Below are positions 8,124 to 15,845 of a DNA stretch of 28,184 bases, piece by piece; the first letter of the stretch is position 1, and every line of letters begins with the position of its first letter. The stretch is from Candidatus Scybalomonas excrementavium (lineage in GTDB: Bacteria > Bacillota > Clostridia > Lachnospirales > Lachnospiraceae): positions 1-28,184 of the forward strand of contig JADIML010000162.1 in assembly GCA_017694765.1 (NCBI GenBank), in the 5' to 3' direction. The translations under genes and the position numbers were made by a program. The notes beneath the pieces are model-generated. The model was not told the origin of the DNA. It ran no database searches and saw only the letters and a list, made by a program, of their open reading frames with translations.

Positions 8124-8608
8124 TCGTTCTACTTTCCTCCTTCTCTTTGTTCTTCACTTATAAACGTTATCCGTTGCCAAAAATCTATACATATCGATAC
8201 ATCTTGTTTAATTCCCTATTCTACGAGTCCAATTTTGACTATTAACACCCCCCTTTTTGTAAAATTGCATTTGCCCCACCGTTATTTTCCTCTTTAAAAA
8301 TCCAAATACATTGACACTTACTCCTTATAACTATGAGCTGCCAAAAAACAACGCTGTATTCCCCCTTTCTACCTGTGCTTGCACGATTCAATTTTTATGT
8401 TCTTTTATCTTTGGAGTTTCAATTGATTTTAATTGTAAATAGATGTTTAAATATAATTGATTTTTGAATTAATAAAGATTTAATTTCGATGTAATACCAT
8501 CATACCACTCATAGACTACTTATGCAATACCTAAATGCAAATAAAAGACATATTTTTACAAAAAAGTAATACTTTTTATATTTTTAGGAATTTCCTATAA
8601 CATAAAAA
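8124..8608. other. Gene-free AT-rich region upstream of Tad-like operon
   Basis: No convincing gene lies here, and the region probably holds the promoter and leader of the Tad-like operon on the minus strand. A possible promoter on that strand is TTGTTT-16-TATAAG near 8329-8356, which is weak. Two short minus-strand frames are visible. One is a 5-codon frame at 8294-8311 with AAGGAG 9 nt upstream. The other is a 20-codon frame at 8208-8270 preceded by GGTGGGG. The dispersed repeat at 8171-8223 overlaps the end of the second. The part beyond 8400 is almost pure A/T with no visible structure. Confidence 0.5.
8171..8223 (-). repeat. Dispersed 53-bp repeat, copy 1
   Basis: This stretch aligns without gaps to 18601-18653, with 44 of 53 positions identical by eye. 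The shared core includes CAAAAATCTATA, TCTTGTTT and ATTCCCT on the plus strand. It lies 48 bp before the start codon of the first Tad-like gene, in the same orientation relative to the minus-strand gene as copy 2 is to the LCP-like gene. Confidence 0.65.
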
Positions 8609-8654
8609 AAGTGATTGTTTGTCATATTTTCTCATAACCAACAAACAATCACTT
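8609..8654 (-). terminator. Rho-independent terminator after the DUF1292 gene
   Basis: A perfect 14-bp stem (arms 8609-8622 and 8641-8654, AAGTGATTGTTTGT on the minus strand) with an 18-nt loop is followed on the minus strand by a run of seven T. It lies 18 bp past the DUF1292 stop codon and closes the cdaR-ftsEX-ctpA operon. Confidence 0.9.
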
Positions 8655-8672
8655 CTATCTCGCTATATGATT

Positions 8673-8963
8673 CTATTCTTCTTCTTCGCCTTCAAATTCT
8701 ACTTCTAGAATTCTATCAAGAGTTTCTCCTATAATTTCTTGCTCTTGTTCATCTGTAATTGCTAATAATTCCATTTCTTTTGAATGAGGATCATATTTAG
8801 AAACTTCAATTACTACATTTCCTTCTTCATCAGATTCTCCACTTGTAAATACTACATAGTGTCCATCTGTTGCTTCACAATAAAATGTTGTAATTACTTC
8901 ACATTCTACTTCTCTTTCATTATCATCATATACTGTAAAATTGTTAATTCCATCAAACTGCAT
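8673..8963 (-). CDS. DUF1292 (YrzB-like) small acidic protein
   Basis: This 96-residue protein is strongly acidic (ends EFEGEEEE) and fits the DUF1292/YrzB family of Firmicutes in length and in pattern. Visible features are an N-terminal TVYDDNEREVECEVITTF strand region, a YVVFTSG segment, and a LDRILEVEFE end. The molecular role of the family is unknown. The ATG follows AAAAGGAG with about 7 nt of spacing. It begins 13 bp after the ctpA stop and is followed closely by a strong terminator, so it is the last gene of the division/cell-wall operon. DUF1292 genes are more commonly found beside yrrK/yqgF-type genes, so its position behind ctpA is worth noting. Confidence 0.85.
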   Translation of the reverse strand: MQFDGINNFTVYDDNEREVECEVITTFYCEATDGHYVVFTSGESDEEGNVVIEVSKYDPHSKEMELLAITDEQEQEIIGETLDRILEVEFEGEEEE

Positions 8964-8976
8964 AATTGTTCTCCTT

Positions 8977-10188
8977 TTACTTTTGCATTTTTTCTTTCAG
9001 GACTTCTATCGCTTTTTTTAACTGTGTATCCTGCTTCTTTGTAATATTCAACGGATTTTCTAAAGAATCTGGAAGCTCTACTGTAACATCTGGTTCAATT
9101 CCTGTTCCATGAATACAAATTCCATTTGGAGTATAATATTTGGCTACTGTAAGTTTTATTGCAGAACCATCTTGTAATGGAAAAATACTTTGTACAATTC
9201 CTTTTCCAAAACTCTTTGTTCCAACTAATGTTCCAACTCCATAATCTTTTATCGCACCTGAAAATAACTCAGAAGCACTAGCGCTTTGTCCATTGATTAA
9301 AATTACAAGTGGCTTATCAAATTTTTGATTATCTTCTGCCCAGTATTCTTGTTTCTTACCCGATTTATCTTCTGTATAGGTCAAAAGACATTTTGGTAAA
9401 AGACGATCTAACATTTTTTGTGCAGAAGTCAAAACTCCTCCGCCATTATTTCTTAAATCGATAATCAGACCTTCTATGCCTTGTTCTTCTAACGTATCCA
9501 CTGCTTCTTTAAATTGATCAGCGGTGACATCATCAAACTCTGATACTTCGATATATCCTATTTTATCAGAAAATAGCTCATAAGTCACTGTTTCATTTTC
9601 TGTTTCTCTTCTTTCCACTGTAAAGTCTTTATATTTCTTCGTCTCAGCTTGATAAATTGTTAAGGTAATCTTTGTTCCTTCTTCACCTCGAATTTTGGAA
9701 ACAATTGTCTGTAAATCTTCATCGATAATAGATTCTCCTTCTACTTTTACAATGCGATCGCCTGAACGAATCCCAGCTTCATAAGCAGAACCTTTTTTAA
9801 AAGCATTTAAGACAACGACCTCACCTGTTTCCGTATCCTGTGTACAAAGAACTCCTATTCCACAATAACTTCCTTCTAAGGACTCTATCATTTCTGTATA
9901 TTCTTCTTTCGTATAATACGTGGAATACGGATCGGTTAATCCAATCATAAGTCCTTTATATGTGTAATCTTCTAAATTTTGTTCGTCCACATCATTTAAA
10001 AAATATCGATCAATATATTGCTCTAATACTCTTAACTTAGATGTGTTGACAGAATCTGTATGATTTTGATTGCCTATTATGAGGAATGGGAATCGGTTAC
10101 CTAATAAAAATCCAATTCCTAAACAAATGATGAGAAAAAGAATTCCAATTAGTATCTTTCCTACTTTCCCTCTGTTTTTTTGTGACAT
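8977..10188 (-). CDS. ctpA: C-terminal processing peptidase (S41 family, CtpA/CtpB-like)
   Basis: This membrane-anchored serine protease cleaves protein C-termini outside the membrane. In firmicutes such enzymes act on signalling or cell-wall proteins. From ATG 10186-10188 it has 403 residues. There is one TM helix at about 11-39, a PDZ domain at about 105-190 (GIGVL ... GSAYEAGIRSGDRIVKVEG), and a catalytic core with LIIDLRNNGGG at 241-251. The SASASE motif gives Ser304, GKG gives Lys329 and Gln333 follows. This Ser-Lys-Gln spacing (25 and 4) matches that of CtpB. A longer frame starts at 10239, but AAAGGGG 7 nt before 10188 favours the shorter form. It lies 35 bp after the M23 peptidase gene. 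Confidence 0.93.
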   Translation of the reverse strand: MSQKNRGKVGKILIGILFLIICLGIGFLLGNRFPFLIIGNQNHTDSVNTSKLRVLEQYIDRYFLNDVDEQNLEDYTYKGLMIGLTDPYSTYYTKEEYTEMIESLEGSYCGIGVLCTQDTETGEVVVLNAFKKGSAYEAGIRSGDRIVKVEGESIIDEDLQTIVSKIRGEEGTKITLTIYQAETKKYKDFTVERRETENETVTYELFSDKIGYIEVSEFDDVTADQFKEAVDTLEEQGIEGLIIDLRNNGGGVLTSAQKMLDRLLPKCLLTYTEDKSGKKQEYWAEDNQKFDKPLVILINGQSASASELFSGAIKDYGVGTLVGTKSFGKGIVQSIFPLQDGSAIKLTVAKYYTPNGICIHGTGIEPDVTVELPDSLENPLNITKKQDTQLKKAIEVLKEKMQK

Positions 10189-10223
10189 ACAAACCCCTTT
10201 CTGTGAACGATATTGTTCTATTT

Positions 10224-11432
10224 TTATAAATAATCCCAAGGATTTACATAGGATCCATTTTTCATAACACTAAAATGTAAATGTGGTCCTGTTGAGAGCC
10301 CTGTTGAGCCTACTCGTGCAATTTGCTGTCCTTTTGACACTTTTTGTCCTGAGCTAACAAGAAGACTTGAGCAGTGCATATAGACAGTGGTAATCCCATT
10401 TCCATGATTAATCATAACATAATAACCCATAGAACTACTATAGGATGCCCCAACTACTGTTCCTCCATCTGCTGCTACAATTGATGAACCTGTTGAAGCA
10501 CCAATATCAATCCCATTATGTAGCCTTTTTGTTCCAAGAATCGGATGCACACGATACCCATACTCGGAAGTGATTCTACGACTACTTGGACAAGGCCATG
10601 TAAAATTACCTGTTGGCTTTGTAGACCCTGATGAACTAGATTGATTACTAGAAGAACTATTGCTACTAGAATTATTAGCATTTTGTTGTTCTGCTTTTTT
10701 TCTAGCCTCTTCTTCCAACTTTAAAATAATTTGTTCTTGTTCTTCAATCTCTTTTTGATAAGAAGCAATTAAAGATTTTTTCTTTTTGATATTGGAAGTA
10801 TATTTTTTTACTTGTACTTTTTTGTCGGCTCTTAACTCTTTTAGTTCTTTTCTTCGAGATTGTACCTGTGTTTTTAACTGTTTGACTTCTATAATCTCTT
10901 CTTTTTCCTTTTGTTCTGTATCTGCAATTTGTTCTCTTGTATGTTCTAAACGAGTTAGCATTGTATTATCATACTGTGCTATCTGTTCTACATACTCTGC
11001 ACGATTTAAGAAATCAGAAATTGACTGAGCCTTAAAAAGGATTTCTAAATATCCAGTATCACCACTCTCATACATATATTTTATACGTTTTTTCATAGCT
11101 TCATACTGATTTGCTTCCTTTTTCTTTGCCACTTCTAATTGTTGTCTTGTTGTGGCAAGCTGTTCTCTCTTATCCATTAAATCGTGATTTAACTCATATA
11201 GTTTTGTATCTAGATTGGCAACTTTTTTATCAAGTTTTTCAATAGAAGTCTTTAATTTTGCTTGTTGTTTTCTTAATTTCTCAACTGCACTTTCTGCCTT
11301 ACTTTTATTTTGCTCCAATTCTTCTTTCTTATCTTTTGCCTCTTTTATCGTAGAGGCTTGAACTGGAATTCCAAGGCTACTGATTAAAAGTCCTAATAGA
11401 AATAGCTTTCTAATTTTCTTGCCATTTACCAT
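10224..11432 (-). CDS. Secreted coiled-coil M23 (LytM) peptidase, FtsEX-associated murein hydrolase
   Basis: This 402-residue exported protein probably cuts peptidoglycan cross-links during division, under control of FtsEX. It has a signal peptide at about residues 1-26 (KLFLLGLLISSL ... VQA) and a long coiled coil at about 28-250 that would dock on FtsX. A Ser-rich linker spans 252-272, and a C-terminal LytM domain runs from about 278 to 402. The zinc and catalytic motifs are intact: HNGID (His305, Asp309), YMH (His353) and HLHF (His384, His386). EnvC of E. coli has the same layout but an inactive domain, so this one is more like PcsB/CwlO in function and may be catalytic. AGGAGG lies 8 nt before the ATG. 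The gene starts 13 bp after ftsX. Confidence 0.93.
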   Translation of the reverse strand: MVNGKKIRKLFLLGLLISSLGIPVQASTIKEAKDKKEELEQNKSKAESAVEKLRKQQAKLKTSIEKLDKKVANLDTKLYELNHDLMDKREQLATTRQQLEVAKKKEANQYEAMKKRIKYMYESGDTGYLEILFKAQSISDFLNRAEYVEQIAQYDNTMLTRLEHTREQIADTEQKEKEEIIEVKQLKTQVQSRRKELKELRADKKVQVKKYTSNIKKKKSLIASYQKEIEEQEQIILKLEEEARKKAEQQNANNSSSNSSSSNQSSSSGSTKPTGNFTWPCPSSRRITSEYGYRVHPILGTKRLHNGIDIGASTGSSIVAADGGTVVGASYSSSMGYYVMINHGNGITTVYMHCSSLLVSSGQKVSKGQQIARVGSTGLSTGPHLHFSVMKNGSYVNPWDYL

Positions 11433-11444
11433 TTCCGAAACCTC

Positions 11445-12350
11445 CTACACTCTTAAATGACGAAATAAAGTAATATAGCTTCCGATTAATCCGATTCCAA
11501 TTCCGATTAATAAGGAATATGGTGCAACAACAGCTAATACTTCATTGGTCGGTAAAAATGTAAGTAAATTTGCAATTAGCTGATACCTAGCCACAAGGAA
11601 TTCGATTACTTTATCATAGACGAAATACAAAATAGCAATTGGAATAATAGAACCGATTAGCCCTATTAGTAATCCTTCTATTACAAAAGGAGCTCGAATA
11701 AAAAAGTCTGTAGCACCAATTAATTTCATAATTGCAATTTCTTCTTTTCGTACAGTAATTCCAATCGTAATCGTATTGCTAATTAAAAAAATAGCAACAA
11801 AAAGAAGAATGAGTACAATGCTACCAGAAGCATATGCAACAAATTTATTCAAATTAGTAAGCCCACTTACAGTCTCTTTTGAATATTCTACTTTACGAAC
11901 ACCATCTATCGCTTCTATTTGTTTTATCACTTCTTCTTGTTTTGCAATCTCTTCAATATAAACTTCATAAGAGGCAGAATCAGCTAATGGATTATCATCT
12001 CCAAATCCTTCTAATACCTCTTCTTGATCTCCAAATACTTCTTTAGAAAATTTCTTCCAAGCCTCATCGGCTGAAATATAAGTTTTATCAGTGACTCCAT
12101 CGATTTTATCGATTTCAACACCAATTTCATTAATCTTACTCTGCTCAACTCCTGCATCAAAAAATACAGTAATTCCTACTTTTTCTTCTGCACTTTTCAT
12201 AATATGCTGGAAATTCATACCCACTGATACTAAAATTCCAAATAGAAATAAACATGCTACCATTGTTCCAATAGAAGCTAATGTAAATATACTATTTTTA
12301 TAAAGATTCTTCGTTCCCTGTTTCAAACTGTACCAAAGTGTATTAATCAT
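11445..12350 (-). CDS. ftsX: Cell-division ABC-like permease FtsX
   Basis: FtsX is the membrane partner of FtsE and passes ATP-driven conformational change to extracellular peptidoglycan hydrolases. The chosen start is ATG 12348-12350 (MINTLWYSL), giving 301 residues. A GGTGG site sits 8 nt upstream and the start overlaps the ftsE stop by 8 bp. An ATG 24 bp further up would add MRKKVDIH and is less likely. The N-terminal TM spans about residues 20-45, an extracellular FtsX domain about 48-160, and three TM helices lie in the C-terminal half (about 165-190, 213-240 and 270-290). Between the second and third TM is the typical RKEEIAIMKLIGAT motif. The M23 gene 13 bp downstream is the likely partner. 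Confidence 0.95.
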   Translation of the reverse strand: MINTLWYSLKQGTKNLYKNSIFTLASIGTMVACLFLFGILVSVGMNFQHIMKSAEEKVGITVFFDAGVEQSKINEIGVEIDKIDGVTDKTYISADEAWKKFSKEVFGDQEEVLEGFGDDNPLADSASYEVYIEEIAKQEEVIKQIEAIDGVRKVEYSKETVSGLTNLNKFVAYASGSIVLILLFVAIFLISNTITIGITVRKEEIAIMKLIGATDFFIRAPFVIEGLLIGLIGSIIPIAILYFVYDKVIEFLVARYQLIANLLTFLPTNEVLAVVAPYSLLIGIGIGLIGSYITLFRHLRV

Positions 12351-13026
12351 ATGTATATCCACCTTTTTTCTCATCGCTTATTACGCGACCTTTTTTTAAA
12401 GTGATTACTCGTTTTTGCATCATATTGACAATCTCTTGATTATGTGTCACAACAACAACTGTTGTTCCTTGTTTATTAATTTCATCTAATATTTTCATAA
12501 TTTCCACAGAGTTTTCTGGATCTAAGTTACCAGTTGGCTCATCAGCAATTAAGATAGGTGGCTGATTCACTAAAGCTCTTGCAATCGCAACACGTTGTTG
12601 CTCACCACCAGAAAGCTGTTTGGGATAAAATTTATATTTATCACCAAGCCCCACCATCGTCAATATAGATGGCACCTGTCGTCTCATTTGATGTGCAGGT
12701 GCTTCGATTACTCTTTGTGCAAAAGCGACATTTTCATATACATTTAAATCCTTTAATAAACGAAAATTTTGAAAAACAACTCCTATTTTTCGTCTTAATT
12801 TCGGAATTGCTCTTCGTTTTATTTTCGTTAAATCCGTATTTGCAACTACAATCTTTCCCTTTGTTGGTACTAGCTCTCTAAGAAGAAGTTTAATGAGTGT
12901 TGTTTTTCCAGAACCACTTCTTCCCACAATAAAAACAAACTCACCTTGCTTAATTTGAATGTTAATGTCCTGTAATGCTGTATTTCCAGCAGGATATGTC
13001 ATACTAACATTTTTTAGAACAATCAT
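12343..13026 (-). CDS. ftsE: Cell-division ATPase FtsE
   Basis: This 227-residue cytoplasmic ABC ATPase pairs with FtsX. All motifs are canonical: Walker A GRSGSGKT (35-42), Q-loop VFQNFRLL, signature LSGGEQQ (138-144), Walker B ILIADEPTGNLD (Glu163), and the switch His in VVTHNQ (195). RRKIGVVFQNFRLLKDLNVYENVAFA is the usual FtsE hallmark region. The ATG has an AAAGGAAG site upstream. It begins 33 bp after the end of the CdaR-like regulator gene on the same strand, with no terminator between, so the two are probably co-transcribed. Its intact motifs contrast with the degenerate ABC ATPase at 14340-15461. Confidence 0.97.
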   Translation of the reverse strand: MIVLKNVSMTYPAGNTALQDINIQIKQGEFVFIVGRSGSGKTTLIKLLLRELVPTKGKIVVANTDLTKIKRRAIPKLRRKIGVVFQNFRLLKDLNVYENVAFAQRVIEAPAHQMRRQVPSILTMVGLGDKYKFYPKQLSGGEQQRVAIARALVNQPPILIADEPTGNLDPENSVEIMKILDEINKQGTTVVVVTHNQEIVNMMQKRVITLKKGRVISDEKKGGYTYD

Positions 13027-13059
13027 TTTTATTCTTCCTTTATCTCGTATTTTTCAGAA

Positions 13060-14148
13060 TTAATAGTCAATTGTTTCCATGTATTTCATATATTTTACAA
13101 CCATAAGAGCAATTTTAAATGTAATAGCATCTTCAAACACTCGTAAATCAAGTCCTGTACTCTTTTGTAGCTTATCAAGACGATATACAAGTGTATTACG
13201 GTGAATATAAAGCTGTCTTGATGTTTCTGATACATTTAAGCTATTTTCAAAGAACTTATTGATTGTCACTAATGTTTCTTCATCAAAATCATCTGGTGAA
13301 CGTCCTTCAAAAATTTCTTTAATAAACATCTTACAAAGAGGAATTGGAAGCTGATAAATAAGACGTCCGATTCCAAGTTTACTATATGCAATTACATTTC
13401 TTGAACTATAAAAGATTTTTCCTACATCAAGAGCCATTTTTGCCTCTTTGTAAGAACGAGATACTTCTTTAATTTCATTGACAAATGTACCAAACGCCAC
13501 ATGTACTTGTGTCATAGCTTCAGAATTTAACATATCAACAATGACATTGGCTGTTTTTGCCATATCATCATATGTTTCATTTGGCTTTACTTCTTTTACA
13601 AGAATGATACTCTTCTCGTCTACTGCTGTAATAAAATCTTTTGTTTTGGAAGAAAATAAGCTACGAACTGTTTCTAATGCGTTGGTATCTTTTTCTGTCT
13701 GTGTTTCAATCATAAATACAATACGTCTTGCCTCTACATCAATGTGCAATTTCTTTGCACGATTATAAATATCCACTAATAATAAATTATCTAGTAAGAG
13801 GTTTTTAATAAAGTTATCTTTATCAAATCTCTCTTTGTAAGCAATTAAAAGATTTTGTATTTGGAAGGCTGCTATCTTTCCAATCATATAGACATCGTCT
13901 GTTTCTCCTTTTGCAAGAATCACATATTCTAACTGATTTTCATCAAATACTTTAAAAAACTGATGTCCTTGAAGCACTTGGCTTTCTGCTGGTGAATCTA
14001 CAAATGCCAGTACCGCTTTTTCATATTCATCTACATCTTTTAAAGTAGAAGCTAACATTTTACCTTCTGTATCCATAACACCTAAATCAATTCTTGTAAT
14101 TGATTTAATTCCTTCAATGGTATCTTGAAGTATTTGATTTGATATCAT
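13060..14148 (-). CDS. CdaR/PucR-family transcriptional regulator with C-terminal HTH
   Basis: From ATG 14146-14148 this is a 362-residue protein. The start was chosen because AAGGAG is 8 nt upstream. A GTG three codons earlier overlaps that site and is rejected. The N-terminal domain (ISNQILQDTIEGIKSITR followed by DLGVMDTEGKMLAST) resembles the sugar-diacid recognition domain of CdaR. The middle GGDEF-like/PucR region follows. The C-terminus has the PucR_2-type helix-turn-helix: LNVSETSRQLYIHRNTLVYR and then LDKLQKSTGLDL. Such proteins usually control sugar-acid, purine or amino-acid use. Here the downstream genes are ftsE, ftsX, an M23 peptidase and ctpA, and the ligand is unknown. Paired palindromes lie about 100-130 bp upstream. 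Confidence 0.87.
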   Translation of the reverse strand: MISNQILQDTIEGIKSITRIDLGVMDTEGKMLASTLKDVDEYEKAVLAFVDSPAESQVLQGHQFFKVFDENQLEYVILAKGETDDVYMIGKIAAFQIQNLLIAYKERFDKDNFIKNLLLDNLLLVDIYNRAKKLHIDVEARRIVFMIETQTEKDTNALETVRSLFSSKTKDFITAVDEKSIILVKEVKPNETYDDMAKTANVIVDMLNSEAMTQVHVAFGTFVNEIKEVSRSYKEAKMALDVGKIFYSSRNVIAYSKLGIGRLIYQLPIPLCKMFIKEIFEGRSPDDFDEETLVTINKFFENSLNVSETSRQLYIHRNTLVYRLDKLQKSTGLDLRVFEDAITFKIALMVVKYMKYMETIDY

Positions 14149-14157
14149 CTGCTTCAC

Positions 14158-14300
14158 TCCTTAACTTGTATTTTCCTTATTTATAAACTTTACTTTCCGC
14201 TGTTCTAGCGGCAAAATACTACGGTCCCCATATAGGCATACTTCCCCTATCTTAATTTAAGATATATTTATATCTTATACCATAATTTAAAAAAATAAAA
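14158..14300 (-). promoter_or_regulatory. Leader and operator-like palindromes upstream of CdaR-like gene
   Basis: On the plus strand, 14248-14264 is the near-perfect palindrome TATCTTAATTTAAGATA. It overlaps the palindrome at 14258-14277, which has 9-bp arms TAAGATATA and TATATCTTA around a TT centre. Together they form three alternating TAAGAT half-sites, a plausible operator for autoregulation. Nearer the gene, 14197-14211 can form a small hairpin with 5-bp GC-rich arms (CCGCT and AGCGG). No clear sigma-A promoter was found, so the start point is unknown. Confidence 0.45.
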
Positions 14301-14331
14301 GAGGAAATATACAGAAATTGTACATTTCCCC
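14301..14331 (-). terminator. Rho-independent terminator after the degenerate ABC ATPase gene
   Basis: A 13-bp stem with two G-T pairs (arms 14301-14313 and 14319-14331) and a 5-nt loop is followed on the minus strand by TTTTATTTTTTT. It lies 8 bp past the ATPase stop codon and separates that gene from the CdaR-ftsEX operon. Confidence 0.88.
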
Positions 14332-14339
14332 TAAATCTC

Positions 14340-15461
14340 TTATAATTTTTTCTGCAAAATAGCCTCTCCAGTATCCTTATTAAACAAAAGTGGAACTTGA
14401 TTCTTGTAACAAATCACAATTTTATCTTCTGGTGAAAGTTTTACTCCTTCTTCGATTCTAGCCGCAAAAGCTCCTCCATTATAATCAAAATAAGCATATT
14501 GGATTCCATGATACTCTTTGATTACCTTAACTTCGGCTGTTCCTACTGTATCTTGTTTCGTACTTTCTTTCATACATGTAACTTCTAAATCATCTGGTCG
14601 GATTCCAACCGTTACTATTTTATCTACATATCCTTTCTTTCGTAAAGATTCTTCTACTTCTCTTTCAATTCGATATGGCTCACCAAACAGTGTTATCTCT
14701 AGATGCTCTCCTTTCTCTTGAATTTGAATTTCTGCAAAACTTATGATTGGTTTTATCATAGCACCAGCGGCACTCATACTAACTGGCATTTCTAAAATTT
14801 CTTTTGGTGTTCCAATCTGCAGTGTTTCTCCTTCTTTCATCACAACAACTCGATCTGCAATTTGAAAGGCTTCTTTTGAATGTTCTGTAGCAAAGAGTGT
14901 TGTTACTTTCATAATTTGTTGTAACCTATGTAACTCTTCTAATGCTTGTTCTTTATATTCAACTGGAATTTGCGCAATTGGATCATCTAGCAATAATAAT
15001 TTTGGTTCTTTTACAAATGCTCTAGCTAAAACAATCCGAAATTGCTCTACTGGATTTAAATCCAATGGCATCTTTTTGAGTTCATTTTCAATATGAAGTT
15101 TCTTTGCAAGCTCTAATACTCGATTTTTAATCTGAGATGGTGGATATTTTAATAATTTTAATCCAAATGCTAGGTTATCAAATACATTCATTTCTGGATA
15201 TAAGGTATAGTTTCGAAAGACCATTGCTACCTGTCTCTCTTTTGCTCCTAATTCATTCAAACGCTGTGTATCTAACCAAATAGTTCCATCACTACTGGAT
15301 TCTAAACCTGCTATAATTCGTAACAATACAGATTTTCCACACTCAGAAGGTCCTACAATGGCAACAAGTTCTCCATCTTTTGTTTCTAATTTAAAATCCT
15401 TTAATGCCATTTGATGACCTGTATATGTTCGATAAAGATTTCTAATAATCAGTCTACTCAT
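14340..15461 (-). CDS. Degenerate MalK/MsmX/UgpC-like ABC ATPase, probable pseudoenzyme
   Basis: This 373-residue protein has the full length and domain order of sugar-importer ATPases: the ABC domain (about 1-235) and a C-terminal OB/TOBE regulatory part containing VGIRPDDLEV. The motifs, however, are altered. Walker A is GPSECGKS (37-44), usable but with Glu for Gly. The Q-loop Gln is Arg83 (VFRNYTLYP). The signature is LNPVEQ (135-140) instead of LSGGQ. Walker B ends in Asp-Asp, so the catalytic Glu is Asp160. The D-loop is IAQIP, and the switch His position is Glu193 (ATEHS). The frame is intact and has no stops, so it is not simple decay. No permease gene is nearby. It may be a regulatory or structural paralogue. 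Its ribosome binding site (AGAAAGA) is weak. Confidence 0.9.
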   Translation of the reverse strand: MSRLIIRNLYRTYTGHQMALKDFKLETKDGELVAIVGPSECGKSVLLRIIAGLESSSDGTIWLDTQRLNELGAKERQVAMVFRNYTLYPEMNVFDNLAFGLKLLKYPPSQIKNRVLELAKKLHIENELKKMPLDLNPVEQFRIVLARAFVKEPKLLLLDDPIAQIPVEYKEQALEELHRLQQIMKVTTLFATEHSKEAFQIADRVVVMKEGETLQIGTPKEILEMPVSMSAAGAMIKPIISFAEIQIQEKGEHLEITLFGEPYRIEREVEESLRKKGYVDKIVTVGIRPDDLEVTCMKESTKQDTVGTAEVKVIKEYHGIQYAYFDYNGGAFAARIEEGVKLSPEDKIVICYKNQVPLLFNKDTGEAILQKKL

Positions 15462-15797
15462 TCTTTCTGTTACTGAATCCCTATAAAAAGTTATCCCATC
15501 TTTTTGCTTTCTTATAGCATCTTATACGTTCCATTCTGTTTCTCACTCTCATAGCGATTACTTGATCTCTTTTTACAAGGTTATTATCTTTTCAGTAACA
15601 TCCTCCTTTCTTAATTTCTGTCATAATTTCTTCATGTAAATCGTATAACTTCTACTTTTATTCTTTTATCATACCATGACAGAAATTATGATTTCCATAC
15701 TAAAAATATACAAAAATAGTTTTCAAATTTGTATATTTTTGTATTTTCAACTTGTTTCCTCCCTTTCCTATAACAAGATCTTGCCTATAAAAGAAAA
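15462..15797 (-). promoter_or_regulatory. Leader with inverted repeats upstream of the degenerate ABC ATPase
   Basis: No long gene lies in these 336 bp. An extended -10 (TGGTATGAT on the minus strand, about 15669-15677) may be the promoter. The transcript leader would then carry an outer inverted repeat, GTTACTGAA/TTCAGTAAC (15591-15599 and 15469-15477), whose inner arm ends next to the weak ribosome binding site. It would also carry an inner hairpin near 15481-15517. Further up are a 13-bp inverted repeat (15612-15624 and 15676-15688) and a 13-bp AT-rich hairpin (15702-15714 and 15728-15740). Two ribosome-binding-site-like sequences precede very short frames: AAAGGAGG with ATG-4 codons, and GGGAGG with TTG-14 codons. 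The pairing could control translation, but this is inferred. Confidence 0.45.
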
Positions 15798-15829
15798 AAT
15801 AACGTACAGACTTTTACCTGTACGCTATT
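15798..15829 (-). terminator. Rho-independent terminator of the envelope operon
   Basis: A 12-bp stem (arms 15798-15809 and 15818-15829, with CGTACAG/CTGTACG at the core and one G-T pair) and an 8-nt loop is followed on the minus strand by TTTTCTTTT. It lies 17 bp after the TagA-like stop codon and ends the operon that starts at the 18572-18600 promoter. Confidence 0.88.
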
Positions 15830-15845
15830 CTCAATTCTCAATTCT

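Noticed and set aside
8377..8500. Possible c-di-GMP riboswitch before the Tad-like operon
   Set aside because: A GCACAGG stretch on the minus strand recalled GEMM, but the other conserved GEMM segments are absent.
10475..10681. 68-codon minus-strand frame inside the M23 peptidase gene
   Set aside because: The peptidase frame has intact zinc motifs over the same bases; this is an out-of-frame shadow.
13478..13768. 96-codon plus-strand frame opposite the CdaR-like gene
   Set aside because: It is antisense to a clear regulator gene and has no own signals.
15736..15775. Third copy of the dispersed repeat
   Set aside because: Only a loose GGGA..AAACAAG resemblance on the minus strand; no ungapped match worth calling.
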